From positions 151,254-215,253 of the forward strand of contig JAGWFS010000003.1 in assembly GCA_028867785.1 (NCBI GenBank): DNA of 64,000 nucleotides, written 5' to 3'. The position numbers and the translations under genes are program-made. The notes under the pieces were generated by a model, which was not told the DNA's origin, searched no databases, and worked only from the letters and a program-made list of their open reading frames with translations. Positions 44,149 to 53,575 of the stretch are shown one piece after another. Position 1 is the first letter of the stretch; every line of letters begins with the position of its first letter. This DNA comes from Nitrososphaerota archaeon (GTDB lineage Archaea; Thermoproteota; Nitrososphaeria; Nitrososphaerales; Nitrosopumilaceae).

Positions 44149-44261
44149 TGCTTCTTTTTAGCAGGACAGAATTTTGCATGGACTTGTTTTTCCGCAGTTA
44201 GCGTTGTCTCGTTTTCATGAAACATTTTCGTGCCGCAGTCTGGACATATGAATTCGGGCAT
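44145..44261 (-). CDS. Small zinc-finger protein
   Basis: 38-aa frame from ATG 44261: MPEFICPDCGTKMFHEN, then a basic end with HAKFCPAKKKH. The CPDC pair with the later H and C give a C2HC-type single zinc site. It overlaps the convergent gene by three bases. Similar in style to the other small zinc proteins in this window. Confidence 0.55.
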   Translation of the reverse strand: MPEFICPDCGTKMFHENETTLTAEKQVHAKFCPAKKKH

Positions 44262-44388
44262 GAAAAAACTCTGAAACACTCACTTATAGTCTTTTAGAAG
44301 ATTTGCGAGTGAGATGCACGAGAGTAGCAAGTAGAAAAGCTGCGCAACATATTTCAGCCATTGTTTACGATTTACTAAAATAATGACA

Positions 44389-44628
44389 ATGGAGCCTGCA
44401 GAGACCTTGCACAAGACATTTGGATGGTTCTATTACAAGAGGGGCAGATATTTTGGCATAGTAAAGAACCATTATCTCCCGCCTGGCAAGTGGCAGACGC
44501 TGTGTGGAAACCACACGGTGGAACCGTCAGACATGACACATGTGCGATTTACCGACATGAACCAGCTCTTCAGTCACAAATTATGCAAGAGCTGTGCTAG
44601 TCTGCTCAATTCCAAGTCTCTGGCATAG
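44389..44628 (+). CDS. Small protein with cysteine pair, unknown
   Basis: 79 aa from ATG 44389 (or 44383). Aromatic N-terminal part (FGWFYYKRGRYFGIVKNHYL), then LCGNHTVEP and the end LCKSCASLLNSK: Cys-x-x-His and CKSC could form one zinc site. No family recognised. Alone between two convergent neighbours. Confidence 0.55.
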   Translation: MEPAETLHKTFGWFYYKRGRYFGIVKNHYLPPGKWQTLCGNHTVEPSDMTHVRFTDMNQLFSHKLCKSCASLLNSKSLA

Positions 44629-44654
44629 TCACGTGTAAGATTCATCTGCAAGAC

Positions 44655-45221
44655 TCACGTCTTGAGACTTGACGTATCAAGTGTTGCAAAAAGGGGGTTT
44701 GTTTCGGTTCTTTTGTAACTGGCATCATAGTGTTCAAAGGGCATGGATGCAAAAAGATGCTTGTCCCATATCTCATGAACCAGTTCCTTGTAGTTTTTGT
44801 ACCTGGACTGCCTTAGGAACTCGTGGGCAAGCTCGTGTGAGACCGTGGGGCAGTTTTTCTCCCTTAGAAAGTCAATGTCGTCCTTTTGCGGGCTTTTTTG
44901 CCACCATATCATGCCAAAGTTTTCTGCAAAATAGCCTTCACAGGTGCAGTCTGTCCACATGGGCCTAAAATATGTTAGATAAAAATGAAAGATGTTCTCC
45001 CCCCTGCTCACGTGATCTTCTAGAACCACCGGCGTATCCATAATCCGAGGCATCCCTCCGGATCTGACTATCATCTCATCTGACTTGACATCAACCCTTA
45101 TGGAAAATGTCTTTTCAATCCATGTTTTGTAAAAATCGGCCATCTTTTCGACATACTGGAACTCCCACTTTCTTGATTCCAGCTCTTCTTCCTTTACAAG
45201 AAATATAAAGTGGAGTAGCAC
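44655..45221 (-). CDS. HExxH-containing putative metallopeptidase
   Basis: 188 aa. Near residue 128 is TVSHELAHEFLRQ, a zincin HExxH helix; downstream KELVHEIWDKH could supply a third ligand (Glu or His). The rest (YLTYFRPMWTDCTCEGYFAE, MIWWQKSPQK) is not a family I recognise. No signal peptide, so cytoplasmic. Might be a minimal WLM/zincin-type peptidase; activity is an inference from the motif. Confidence 0.6.
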   Translation of the reverse strand: MLLHFIFLVKEEELESRKWEFQYVEKMADFYKTWIEKTFSIRVDVKSDEMIVRSGGMPRIMDTPVVLEDHVSRGENIFHFYLTYFRPMWTDCTCEGYFAENFGMIWWQKSPQKDDIDFLREKNCPTVSHELAHEFLRQSRYKNYKELVHEIWDKHLFASMPFEHYDASYKRTETNPLFATLDTSSLKT

Positions 45222-45325
45222 GCTTGCTCAAGACTACAGCACAATTAAAAGGTCTTTGCCTGAAAAATAAAAATCGTGTTTCCCATCTTGAAAATATTGG
45301 TGGTAAGTTAGGAAAATAAGGAAAC

Positions 45326-45565
45326 CTAACTTTGACCTTCGATTCCCATCAAAGTTAGAGTCGAACGAATCTTCTCTATTTTACGAATTTTCCACGTTAT
45401 AATCTCCCTGAGGGCTTCTACCGTGGGAGATTCAATTTTGGCCAAGATGTCATAGGCCCCAAATGTGCCATGAACTTCTTTTACGCCACTAATTGCTTTC
45501 AGCTGTGAAATAATTGCCTCTTCCGAACCAAGTTCGCAATTTATTAACACATATGCAGTTGCCAT
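45326..45565 (-). CDS. Lrp/AsnC ligand-binding (RAM) domain protein
   Basis: 79 aa from ATG 45565: ATAYVLINCELGSEEAIISQ, then GVKEVHGTFGAYDILAKIES and REIITWKIRKIEKIRSTLTL. This is the effector-binding half of Lrp regulators without a DNA-binding domain. Such stand-alone RAM proteins sense amino acids or modulate full-length Lrp partners. ATG five codons earlier is possible. Confidence 0.85.
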   Translation of the reverse strand: MATAYVLINCELGSEEAIISQLKAISGVKEVHGTFGAYDILAKIESPTVEALREIITWKIRKIEKIRSTLTLMGIEGQS

Positions 45566-45715
45566 GAGATATCTATACAAGCCAAATATATCAATGGATC
45601 TATGGTTTTTCTCTTTGCAGTATTTAGTACGGCATCATGATGAAAAATATCATTTTACATTCAAAAATACAAAAATAATTGTGATTGACAATATTTTTCA
45701 AAAGAATGAAATGTT

Positions 45716-45849
45716 CCCCGGTTCTGACTCACAGAGAATCATTGGTAATTTTAGCCAAAACCCTCATCTTGTTCTCAAACCGGGGTGCCCATGTCGCACG
45801 GCTGGGTGGACCAAAAATCATATTTTATCCTCATAGTCCGTCTGCGTGC
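45716..45849. ncRNA. Two-hairpin structured region in a long gene-free stretch
   Basis: The 500 bases between 45581 and 46090 have no supportable gene. Two nested stems occur: CCCCGGTT (45716) with AACCGGGG (45778), eight perfect pairs around 54 bases that include TTGG/CCAA; and GCACG (45796) with CGTGC (45845) enclosing GGAC (45808) with GTCC (45836). The segment is more GC-rich than its flanks. No promoter or U-tract fixes the strand. Could be one RNA or chance; confidence is low. Confidence 0.3.
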
Positions 45850-46090
45850 ATTTTGGGGCGTAGTGAATTACTTGCCAGTCAAATATTAATCCAATAGCTT
45901 ATCCAATGCTTCATAGTAGGCACGAAATGAGAATCTTTATGCGTCATTCTCAGATTTTATCACGCTTGTCATACTTGTTGTCTGTGAAAAGTTGCAAAGC
46001 AGAGTTCGATCAAACCTGAACAATAGAGAGAACAACCGATGACCAGGCTAATCGTTTTCAAATTTTAATAATTGCAATCAGACACTGCGC

Positions 46091-46795
46091 CTAAAGCAGG
46101 AGCATCTCATCAATCATGAGATTGTCATTTTCTATCACCAGTTGAGGATAGCAGTCAAGCATGTAACCGTTTTGTATCCTGTAAAAGTGCCAGTTGTTGC
46201 ACGCCGTATTGTACTCATATTTGCTGTTGTCATAGGCCCACCCGAAACCATTGCGGAGGCTTTTCTGCGGGTATCCGTGCCCCCTTACGAGCGTTATGGT
46301 GTTCTTGTCGTAATCAACCTTGACCTTGGCATAAAGTGCGTTAGGATACAGGTATATGACATGCGAGTGGTGTACTATTGCGTCAAACTCTTTTTGGGTC
46401 ACATACTCGTTGTGAAGCAGGATCACCTTGTCATATCTGCTGAGAATTCCTGGATCTTTGTCAACATCGAGATCGGTCACATAAGTAGCGTTTTGGTGCA
46501 GCAATACTGCATCCAATCCTCCGCCAGTCACATATGAGGGCATAAAGTGTTTTGGTACCTGCACGGTCAGACATTTCAGGCTGCACCTCCCTCTATAGAA
46601 TTGATAGAATCCATGTGAGCCGTATGCAGCCTGTGTAAATACAGGCAGGACGACTACTGTTCTGTACCTGTGAGGATTAGCTGAAATGTTTGTGTTGGTC
46701 GTACTTTGAAACCCACGCGATTCCCTATCAAGTGGTGACATTATTACAAAAAGAAATGCCGCAGTTGCAAATAGCAAGACGGCAAGTCTTTTCAT
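46091..46795 (-). CDS. Exported protein, unknown
   Basis: 234 aa. MKRLAVLLFATAAFLFVIMS is a signal anchor; the outer domain has strands and loops like an alpha-beta hydrolase or amidotransferase-like fold (TVVVLPVFTQAAYGSHGFYQ, DKVILLHNEYVTQKEFDAIV, HSHVIYLYPNALYAKVKVDY) ending in an acidic hydrophobic tail. The order of the strands recalls surface enzymes acting on a nucleoside or peptide, but no active site is visible. Upstream, 190 bases contain only promoter-like AT-rich DNA. Confidence 0.6.
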   Translation of the reverse strand: MKRLAVLLFATAAFLFVIMSPLDRESRGFQSTTNTNISANPHRYRTVVVLPVFTQAAYGSHGFYQFYRGRCSLKCLTVQVPKHFMPSYVTGGGLDAVLLHQNATYVTDLDVDKDPGILSRYDKVILLHNEYVTQKEFDAIVHHSHVIYLYPNALYAKVKVDYDKNTITLVRGHGYPQKSLRNGFGWAYDNSKYEYNTACNNWHFYRIQNGYMLDCYPQLVIENDNLMIDEMLLL

Positions 46796-46986
46796 CGTAT
46801 TTCTTCCCGAGATCTTGTCAGTGATTTTATGATTTAAGCTTGGGTTAACATTGTTATCCCATGCATGTTCTCACGTTAAAATTTAATCCATCATAATCGC
46901 ATGCATGGACTGGGACTTGCAAAGTTTCAACGTGTAAGGGCATTTTTGAAATAAAGTATAAATCCTCTTAAAGTAAACTATGTTCC

Positions 46987-47457
46987 ATGACAAAACCAAT
47001 TCCAGACGGGTATCATTCTGTCACGCCCACATTGATCATAAAGGGGGCATCGGATGCCATAGAATTCTATAAAAAAGCCTTTGATGCAAAAGAGACGCAC
47101 AGGTTTCTAGGACCGGATGGAAAATCAATAATGCATGCAACAATCATAATCGGAGACTCTCCAATCATGTTGTCTGATGAGATGCCGGAGATGGAATGCC
47201 TGTCTCCAAAATCGACTGGAAATTCCAGTAGCGGAATATACCTGTATGTCAACGATGCAGACTCTACTTTCAACAAGGCTGTATCAGCAGGTGCAAAACC
47301 AATGATGCCAATGATGGACGGTTTCTGGGGAGACAGAATAGGTTCCATCACAGATCCCTTTGGCCACAGATGGATGATCGCAACCAAGAAAAAAGACATG
47401 ACCATGGAAGAGATACGAAAGGCTGGCGACGAATTCATGAAGGGACAGCACAAGTAG
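46987..47457 (+). CDS. VOC-family (PhnB/glyoxalase-like) protein
   Basis: 156 aa. Opening YHSVTPTLIIKGASDAIEFY, then KKAFDAKE, HATIIIGDSPIML, GIYLYVNDADSTFNKAVSAG and DPFGHRWMIATK are the PhnB-type vicinal oxygen chelate fold. Metal and substrate unknown; related proteins are often annotated glyoxalase/bleomycin resistance. Independent unit with a TATA about 26 bases before the ATG (GTATAAAT-like, near 46960). Confidence 0.85.
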   Translation: MTKPIPDGYHSVTPTLIIKGASDAIEFYKKAFDAKETHRFLGPDGKSIMHATIIIGDSPIMLSDEMPEMECLSPKSTGNSSSGIYLYVNDADSTFNKAVSAGAKPMMPMMDGFWGDRIGSITDPFGHRWMIATKKKDMTMEEIRKAGDEFMKGQHK

Positions 47458-47490
47458 GCTTGTATCTATAAAAAAAAGAAAAATTAGTTG

Positions 47491-49125
47491 TTAAAATATC
47501 AGATCAGTTAGTTTTATCTCAAATCCAGCAGCAGGTACCCTCATCTTGAAATTATCCAACACTTGAGGAGACAGTTCCCCTATCATGCCGATCTTTTTTC
47601 CGTCAACAAGTATGTCAGCAGTTCTTCCCTCAATAAATAATGGGTTTTGTGAATTTTTTGTGGTGCATGAGATATCAAACCCTGACTTTAGAAGAGACTG
47701 CAGGACAGATTTTATTTCCGTATAGCTTGCGTCATTGTGCGCACTTGCACATGCAAGGTGAACCTCCTCGTTGACTGGGCTTCCCCTGTGAAATACTATG
47801 CCCGTCTCGAAAATTTTCTGGGGATACGGCTCGTGGATATTTCTTGATAAGGTATCAACCAGTCCAGGAAGGATCATGTCACGCAGGATTTGATGCTCTT
47901 GGCTCTTCGAGTCTGCCACGGATATCATATCAGACGAGTCTTGCTTTGTCATGTCGTATTGTACCTGTTTTCCTACCAGACCAAAATTCATCACTTCCAG
48001 ATATCCAAGTCCAACCATGGTATCCCTGACAGCTTCGAGCGCTATTGTTGTCTTGCTTTTCTGTCCGGCAGACTTTGCCTCCGGTATGGTATAGTCCAAG
48101 TTTTCAATCCCATATCCCAGTGCAACCTCTTCCACAAGATCAATCGGGCCAAATATGTCAGCCCGGTATCGCGGTATAAGACATAGAATTTGTTTTCCCT
48201 TGATTTTGGCGTCAAGCTGGTTCTTTTTCAGTGATCGTATCATTGCAGGCAGGGTCAGATCCAACCCCAGAATGCCGTTTACCAGTGCAGGGTCAAGCAG
48301 CATCTTCTTGGGTTGTAATTGCGGTGCAGAATTACGCGGTCCCAGTATTCGAACAGAGGATAGCTTGAATCCGGCATTTTGCAATGCATATGCAACTATG
48401 GCAAGCGCGTCTTCTGCCGTGTTTCTGTCGCTGGCAGTTACTTCTATCAGGAGATTTTTGCTTTTGGAGGTAACTTCGGTAAGTTTTGAATTTATTATTG
48501 GCGGAAATGATATCGTATTTCCTGCCAGATCCACTATGACCGGAATTTTTTTGTTTGATTCAAGCAGATGTCTGTATGTCATTCCGGTCTCTGTTTTTTC
48601 AAGTATCTCAGATGCAGTCATTGCATCCTGTGAGTTCAGAGGGACAAACCTGTGAGTTCTTTCCACCGCCTTGTATACAAGTGGGAATTTTATCCTGTCC
48701 AGGTCATGTATTCCTATGGAGACTTTTTTTCTCCTTCTTCCGATGCCGTTGTGCAGGTCTTCCTGCATTGTTATTATCTGCCTGATCGTCTCATCGTCCA
48801 TCTTTCCATCCAGTGCCTCGATTGCAACAATATAGGGACGAATTTTTCCAACGGATGGATCTGCCTTTATTGCATGATTTCCTTTTTTGATTTTAAGAGT
48901 GGGCATTCCAAGCTTTATCTCTAACAGACCCTGCAGGCCTGTTGCTATTCCGTAATCTGTTGAAAAGTCAGGTCTGTTAGGACTGTATTCTACGTTGATG
49001 TGATCCTGTCCTTCTTCCTCAATGTCCAGCCCCAGAAACGGCAGTGTTGACATGATCTTTTCTTTTGAAACCTTGCGCCCAAGTAGCTTTCCGATTCTGT
49101 CAAAGTATAGTGTTACTACTGGCAT
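47491..49125 (-). CDS. pheT: Phenylalanyl-tRNA synthetase beta subunit
   Basis: 544 aa, archaeal short form. Seen: the N-terminal VTLYFDRIGKLLGRKVSKEK domain, B3/B4 editing-type region (around 90-200), B5 (FGPIDLVEEVALGYGIENLD) and the catalytic-like C-terminal domain with GLGYLEVMNFGLV and SQEHQILRDMILPGL. Overlaps pheS by ten bases, so subunits are co-translated. Confidence 0.94.
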   Translation of the reverse strand: MPVVTLYFDRIGKLLGRKVSKEKIMSTLPFLGLDIEEEGQDHINVEYSPNRPDFSTDYGIATGLQGLLEIKLGMPTLKIKKGNHAIKADPSVGKIRPYIVAIEALDGKMDDETIRQIITMQEDLHNGIGRRRKKVSIGIHDLDRIKFPLVYKAVERTHRFVPLNSQDAMTASEILEKTETGMTYRHLLESNKKIPVIVDLAGNTISFPPIINSKLTEVTSKSKNLLIEVTASDRNTAEDALAIVAYALQNAGFKLSSVRILGPRNSAPQLQPKKMLLDPALVNGILGLDLTLPAMIRSLKKNQLDAKIKGKQILCLIPRYRADIFGPIDLVEEVALGYGIENLDYTIPEAKSAGQKSKTTIALEAVRDTMVGLGYLEVMNFGLVGKQVQYDMTKQDSSDMISVADSKSQEHQILRDMILPGLVDTLSRNIHEPYPQKIFETGIVFHRGSPVNEEVHLACASAHNDASYTEIKSVLQSLLKSGFDISCTTKNSQNPLFIEGRTADILVDGKKIGMIGELSPQVLDNFKMRVPAAGFEIKLTDLIF

Positions 49126-50546
49126 TTTGGCACGCTCCTCAGCCAGCTAAACCTGTTGTTGTACAGCTCACGGACATCGTCAAGGCTATACCGTAACATT
49201 GCAATTCTTTCAATTCCTCCGCCCCATGCAAGTACTGGATCCTTGATGCCAAGTGGTTTTGTAACCTCAGGTCTGAATATTCCCATGCCAAAAAGCTCTA
49301 CCCATTTTCCAAGCCTCTCGTTGTAAATCATTGATTGGAGCGACGGTTCGGTATACGGAAAGAAGGTCGGCCAGAACTTGGCTTTTTTAATTCCCATCTT
49401 GCGGTAAAACTCCATTTGCAGGCCCATCAGGTCTCTCAAGGTTACGTGTTTTCCAACAACCACCCCTTCCACCTGGTTGAATTCCACCAGGTGCTTGTAG
49501 CTTACCTTCTCATTTCTGTATACCCTCCCTATTGAGAACAGCCTTGCCTCATCGTACTTTTTGTCTGCAAGTTCCCTGATAGTAACGCAGGTGGTATGAG
49601 TCCTCAGGACCATTTTTCTTGCAGCGTCAAGCCGCCAGTCATAGTGCCATCCGTTTTTGTGCTCCAGCGATACCTTCCTGACCTGCTTTGGCGTGGCGAC
49701 AGAGTTGGCACTCATGTCTTTTATGTAAAAAGTATCCTGCATCTCCCTTGCCGGATGGTCTTGCGGGATAAACAGAGCGTCAAAATTCCAAAAGCTTGAC
49801 TGTGAGCTGTTTCCTACAAGTTCTGTAAATCCCAGGCTGACAAATATCTCCCTGACCTCGCTTATTACATCCGCCAGCGGGTGGCTTTTTGCTGCAAAGA
49901 CGACAGGGGCAGGGGCCTCTACATCAATAGCCCTTTGTACAGAGTCATCTGCAACCTCGCCTACATTCTGCGCTTCGATGGTTCCTTTTCCGGTAATGTT
50001 TACTGTCATACGCTTGGTAGAGGCAAAATCAAGAAAGTCAGGCCTTTTTTTGAGCAAATCAAATGCCTCCTTGTCATCAATCTCATCTGCTGCCATTGCA
50101 TCAGGACTCTTGGAGGCAATGGTCTTGATGATTCTCTCCTCTGGAGTCACATCATGGTATCCCTTAAGTAAAATTCTGTTTTCGTAGATTTCTATCCACT
50201 TGTTTTTCTTTGCGTTTGCAATTGCCGGGCTGAATTCATTTTTCAGATAGTCCTTTGCTTGGCTCATTTCGCACGATGAGACAGGAATGGATCTGAGATA
50301 CCCTACAAGCTGTCTTTCCGGTAGTCCCTTTTCCAGTGCCTCCCTTCCTCGGGTTCCAAGCTTGACAAAGCTTTTTTCAGACTCGGTCACTTGGACCAGG
50401 TTCTTGAACTTGAGCCACTCTATTCCCCGTCTTATCTGGTCTATTGATAGCTGTGTTTTTTCTGCCAGCTCTTCTGGCGTTGCAGTCTGTTTTTCAAGCA
50501 GAGATCGCAGAATCTTTTGCTCTATAGGATGCAAAACTTGCGACAT
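49116..50546 (-). CDS. pheS: Phenylalanyl-tRNA synthetase alpha subunit
   Basis: 476 aa class II synthetase. N-terminal winged-helix-like tRNA- or DNA-binding part (LEKQTATPEELAEKTQLSID), then the catalytic domain with motif 2 IGRVYRNEKVSYKHLVEFNQ, FFPYTEPSL, and motif 3 VLAWGGGIERIAMLRY. Operon pheST on the minus strand. Confidence 0.95.
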   Translation of the reverse strand: MSQVLHPIEQKILRSLLEKQTATPEELAEKTQLSIDQIRRGIEWLKFKNLVQVTESEKSFVKLGTRGREALEKGLPERQLVGYLRSIPVSSCEMSQAKDYLKNEFSPAIANAKKNKWIEIYENRILLKGYHDVTPEERIIKTIASKSPDAMAADEIDDKEAFDLLKKRPDFLDFASTKRMTVNITGKGTIEAQNVGEVADDSVQRAIDVEAPAPVVFAAKSHPLADVISEVREIFVSLGFTELVGNSSQSSFWNFDALFIPQDHPAREMQDTFYIKDMSANSVATPKQVRKVSLEHKNGWHYDWRLDAARKMVLRTHTTCVTIRELADKKYDEARLFSIGRVYRNEKVSYKHLVEFNQVEGVVVGKHVTLRDLMGLQMEFYRKMGIKKAKFWPTFFPYTEPSLQSMIYNERLGKWVELFGMGIFRPEVTKPLGIKDPVLAWGGGIERIAMLRYSLDDVRELYNNRFSWLRSVPKCQ

Positions 50547-50624
50547 TATGACAAACAGCCAAAAAGACCTTTTAAAGCATGCTTTTTGTTGTTTGAAATG
50601 ATAAAATTATTGAGTTTTCATTTC

Positions 50625-51653
50625 CTAATTCTCCTTGAAACGACGAAATAAGAAAAACCAGGCCACAATTACTGCCGCAGCTCCTATGGTGCTATCAACC
50701 CACCACAAACTGTACCATGGTTTAACCACTATCCAGTCACTTCTTGCTACCTTGGTAGTCGAAATTATCCACTTGTCTCCATCGATATGAATGCTAGCAA
50801 GACCTTCAACTTTAACATCAGGTCCAATAAAATCATGGATTGTTCCTATGTAATAGTAGGCGTCTGCAGTAAACTTGATGTCATTTTCTGGCCACCCACC
50901 TGCAGGCGCAGTTCCACCAACAGAAAATGTTGTGAGAGGTACAATTTGGCCTTCTTTGTTGCACACACAGGATCTGGTTAAGACATATGCTGGGTCGAAA
51001 AGCTTTTCCCAACTGCCAAAACTTTTTCCAAGAGCAGTCGCATTAATTAATTCCTGTCTTAGAACAATATTCGTGGTTCCATTAAGAATATCATAGGCCT
51101 CAGGGATCTGATTCTTGATTAGATTCATGGGATAGTTTACTTCCAAATCTCCAAATTGTTGTGAATGTATCACAACTGGATTTGGTATGACAGGTGCAAT
51201 CCAGTCCATGTCCAGCATGGAGGCATCATCAGTTCTATTTATGATGTAATTTTCCAAGGTTGGACTCAATGTAATGGAAAAATCGATATCTGCATGGTCT
51301 TGGTATCCTTGTACAGTTGTCTTGTAATTTAGTGTGAGATTGGTAAAATGTGCTGTAGTTGTTTTGTTCATTGAAAGATAACTGTTCAACTGTTGCAACA
51401 GTTGCCTGACGCTTGTATTATTATCAGAATTTTCCGTAAATGAGACATTCATATTTTTATCTTCAAGTAGCGACCTGAGTTTTCCACCGTTTAGATATCT
51501 TATGACTATCCATTTTTCGAATTTGAAATGTATCGGTATCGACTCGCCAGAAGAAGGTAGATAGGCCGATATATTCACAGAGGCCCATGCTGGATGACTC
51601 GTTACAGAAAGAAGTGCTGCAATTACCATTATTGAAAAATATAGAGTTTTCAA
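50625..51653 (-). CDS. Exported, C-terminally anchored protein
   Basis: 342 aa. TTG 51653 gives a good signal peptide (MKTLYFSIMVIAALLSV ... HPAWA); a TTG eight codons further upstream would put charged residues before it. A minus-strand TTTTTTAAAG about 33 bases upstream agrees. The C-terminus has a single membrane helix (STIGAAAVIVAWFFLF) and the basic end RRFKEN, so the main domain faces outside. Beta-rich; the CVCNKEG pair may bind a metal. A surface protein of unknown role. Confidence 0.7.
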   Translation of the reverse strand: MKTLYFSIMVIAALLSVTSHPAWASVNISAYLPSSGESIPIHFKFEKWIVIRYLNGGKLRSLLEDKNMNVSFTENSDNNTSVRQLLQQLNSYLSMNKTTTAHFTNLTLNYKTTVQGYQDHADIDFSITLSPTLENYIINRTDDASMLDMDWIAPVIPNPVVIHSQQFGDLEVNYPMNLIKNQIPEAYDILNGTTNIVLRQELINATALGKSFGSWEKLFDPAYVLTRSCVCNKEGQIVPLTTFSVGGTAPAGGWPENDIKFTADAYYYIGTIHDFIGPDVKVEGLASIHIDGDKWIISTTKVARSDWIVVKPWYSLWWVDSTIGAAAVIVAWFFLFRRFKEN

Positions 51654-51787
51654 AATATACCATTCTTCAGTTTTCAAACTTTAAAAAACTGGTGTTAGAT
51701 TTTCGTAGTATCTTTCTTCAAGAAACGCAATATGAAATACCAGTTTATCATAAAGACTTTTTAAACCTGAACCTAACTGAAACGTGA

Positions 51788-52903
51788 ATGTCGTCCGAGG
51801 ACTTCACGGTTACTCCATGGAGCGTGGAAGGGGACATTGATTATGACAAGCTTATCCAGAAATTCGGCACGGAAAAGATTTCCGAGCAGCTACAGGCGCG
51901 CATAGAAAAGATAACAGGCGTGGTCCACCCGATGATAAAGCTCGGATATTTCTTCAGCCATCGGGATTTTGACAAAATTTTAACAGAATATGAAAAGGGC
52001 AACAAGTTCTACCTTTATACGGGCAGGGGACCGTCAGGCTCGATTCACATGGGCCACCTCCTGCCGTGGATCTTTACCAAGTATCTGCAGGAAAAATTCG
52101 GCGCAAACCTGATTTTCCAGATAACTGACGATGAAAAGTTCCTGTACAATGACGAAAAGTCTTTTGAGGATGTATCCAGCTACACTAAGGAGAACATCTA
52201 TGACATCATCGCAGTGGGCTTTGATCCCAAAAAGACAAAGATTCTGGTCGATACAAAAGACATCAAGCGAATATACCCCATTGCCCTTGAGATAGCAAAG
52301 CGCATCACGTTTTCAACCGTCAAGGCAGTCTTTGGATTCCAGAATTCCACCAACATTGGAATGATAGGGTTTCCTCCCATCCAGGCCGCCCCGTGCTTTC
52401 TACCTTCAGTCATTGAGGGAAGACCCACCCCGGTTCTCATACCTGCAGCAATAGACCAGGACCCGTACTGGCGCGTCACAAGGGATATTGCAGAAAAGAT
52501 AGGCTATCCAAAACCAGCACAGATTCATTCAAAGTTCCTGCCAGGACTTGGGATGCAGGGAAAGATGTCATCTTCAATTCCAGAGACTGCAATATTTACA
52601 ACAGATACAGAGGAGGCAATAGACAAGAAAATATCCAACACGTTTACAGGCGGCCAGCCCACGGTAGACCTGCAGCGAAAACTGGGGGCAAACTTTAGCA
52701 TATGCCCAGTATTCTGGTATCTCAGGTACTTTTTTGACACGGAAAAAGAGTCAGACGAGCGGGCAAGAAAGTGCAGATCAGGCGAGCTTCTTTGTGGTGA
52801 ATGCAAGTGCAACCTCAAGGACGCCACAAAGCCATTCATTGCAGACTTTAAAAAGAAGAGGGAAAAGGCAAAGGACCAGGTAGACAGGTTCCTCTTTGAC
52901 TAA
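51788..52903 (+). CDS. trpS: Tryptophanyl-tRNA synthetase
   Basis: 371 aa, archaeal/eukaryal type class I enzyme. HIGH motif in YTGRGPSGSIHMGHLLPWIF, KMSKS motif in GMQGKMSSSIPETAIFTTDT, plus the eukaryote-like insertion TPWSVEGDIDYDKLI near the start. Leaderless start: CTTTTTAAACC is 27 bases before ATG 51788. A small gene follows after two bases and is presumably co-transcribed. Confidence 0.95.
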   Translation: MSSEDFTVTPWSVEGDIDYDKLIQKFGTEKISEQLQARIEKITGVVHPMIKLGYFFSHRDFDKILTEYEKGNKFYLYTGRGPSGSIHMGHLLPWIFTKYLQEKFGANLIFQITDDEKFLYNDEKSFEDVSSYTKENIYDIIAVGFDPKKTKILVDTKDIKRIYPIALEIAKRITFSTVKAVFGFQNSTNIGMIGFPPIQAAPCFLPSVIEGRPTPVLIPAAIDQDPYWRVTRDIAEKIGYPKPAQIHSKFLPGLGMQGKMSSSIPETAIFTTDTEEAIDKKISNTFTGGQPTVDLQRKLGANFSICPVFWYLRYFFDTEKESDERARKCRSGELLCGECKCNLKDATKPFIADFKKKREKAKDQVDRFLFD

Positions 52904-52904
52904 G

Positions 52905-53186
52905 ATGAAAAAGAAGATAGCCTGCGAAGACAAATACGAGGCGCAAAAGCTTGCAAGCCTCATCTACATCAGAGACGACAATGAGACATTCATAGCAGGA
53001 ATACTTGAAATAATTGAAAACGAGATCATAATATCGCTAAAGGACAAGTCTGCCCACAGCATACTTGTAAGGGACAGAAAGGAGGCAGAGTCTTTTGCGG
53101 ATTTTATCCAGTCGGTGATAGAAAAAACAGACAGACTGACAGATACCACAGTCACTGAAAACACCGTAGAGATAACAAAGGAATAA
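52905..53186 (+). CDS. Small conserved protein downstream of trpS
   Basis: 93 aa from ATG 52905. Looks like a short alpha-beta protein: KKIACEDKYEAQKLASLIYI, GILEIIENEIIISLKDKSAH, and ADFIQSVIEKTDRLTD. No family recognised. Starts two bases after the trpS stop, so an operon partner. The convergent gene at 53189 starts just after its end. Confidence 0.6.
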   Translation: MKKKIACEDKYEAQKLASLIYIRDDNETFIAGILEIIENEIIISLKDKSAHSILVRDRKEAESFADFIQSVIEKTDRLTDTTVTENTVEITKE

Positions 53187-53188
53187 TC

Positions 53189-53536
53189 CTACACAAGAGA
53201 CTTGTCCATTTCTTGGGATACGATTTCCTGCACCTTGAGAAAGTACAGCTTTGTAGAGTACGGCATGTCATCAAGGTTGTTTCCTATTGCAATCATCAGA
53301 TATCGTACCGCCCGCTTTGATATGTCCAAGTTAAACTTGAGATAAAGTATCGGGTCTTGCTTGACATTTATCTTGTCCACAAGCCACGGAGGGGCCATCT
53401 CTCTTGCTTCTGCAATCACCTTTTTGTACCAAAACTCAATGTTTCCCGGGTCAAGCCCGTCTTTTAGGCTGGCAATGTCAGAGGACATCTTGCCCATCAT
53501 GGTATCCGTGATTTCTTTCACTAAAGTACAAGACAA
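53189..53536 (-). CDS. Small conserved helical protein, unknown
   Basis: 115 aa. N-terminal LVKEITDTMMGKMSSDIASL then GNIEFWYKKVIAEAREMAPP and a C-terminal helix pair. All-helical, soluble, no cysteine pair beyond one Cys. Function unknown. Convergent with the gene after trpS with three bases between stops. Confidence 0.6.
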   Translation of the reverse strand: MSCTLVKEITDTMMGKMSSDIASLKDGLDPGNIEFWYKKVIAEAREMAPPWLVDKINVKQDPILYLKFNLDISKRAVRYLMIAIGNNLDDMPYSTKLYFLKVQEIVSQEMDKSLV

Positions 53537-53575
53537 TTTTTTAGGTTTTAGAACGATTACTCAAATATAGGAAAG

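Noticed and set aside
45639..45727. C/D-box snoRNA candidate (ATGATGA ... CTGA)
   Set aside because: No matching D' box, no terminal stem, no clear target; chance motifs in AT-rich DNA.
45685..45897. 70-residue plus-strand frame in the gene-free stretch
   Set aside because: No ribosome site, no TATA, odd composition, and it crosses both GC-rich stems.
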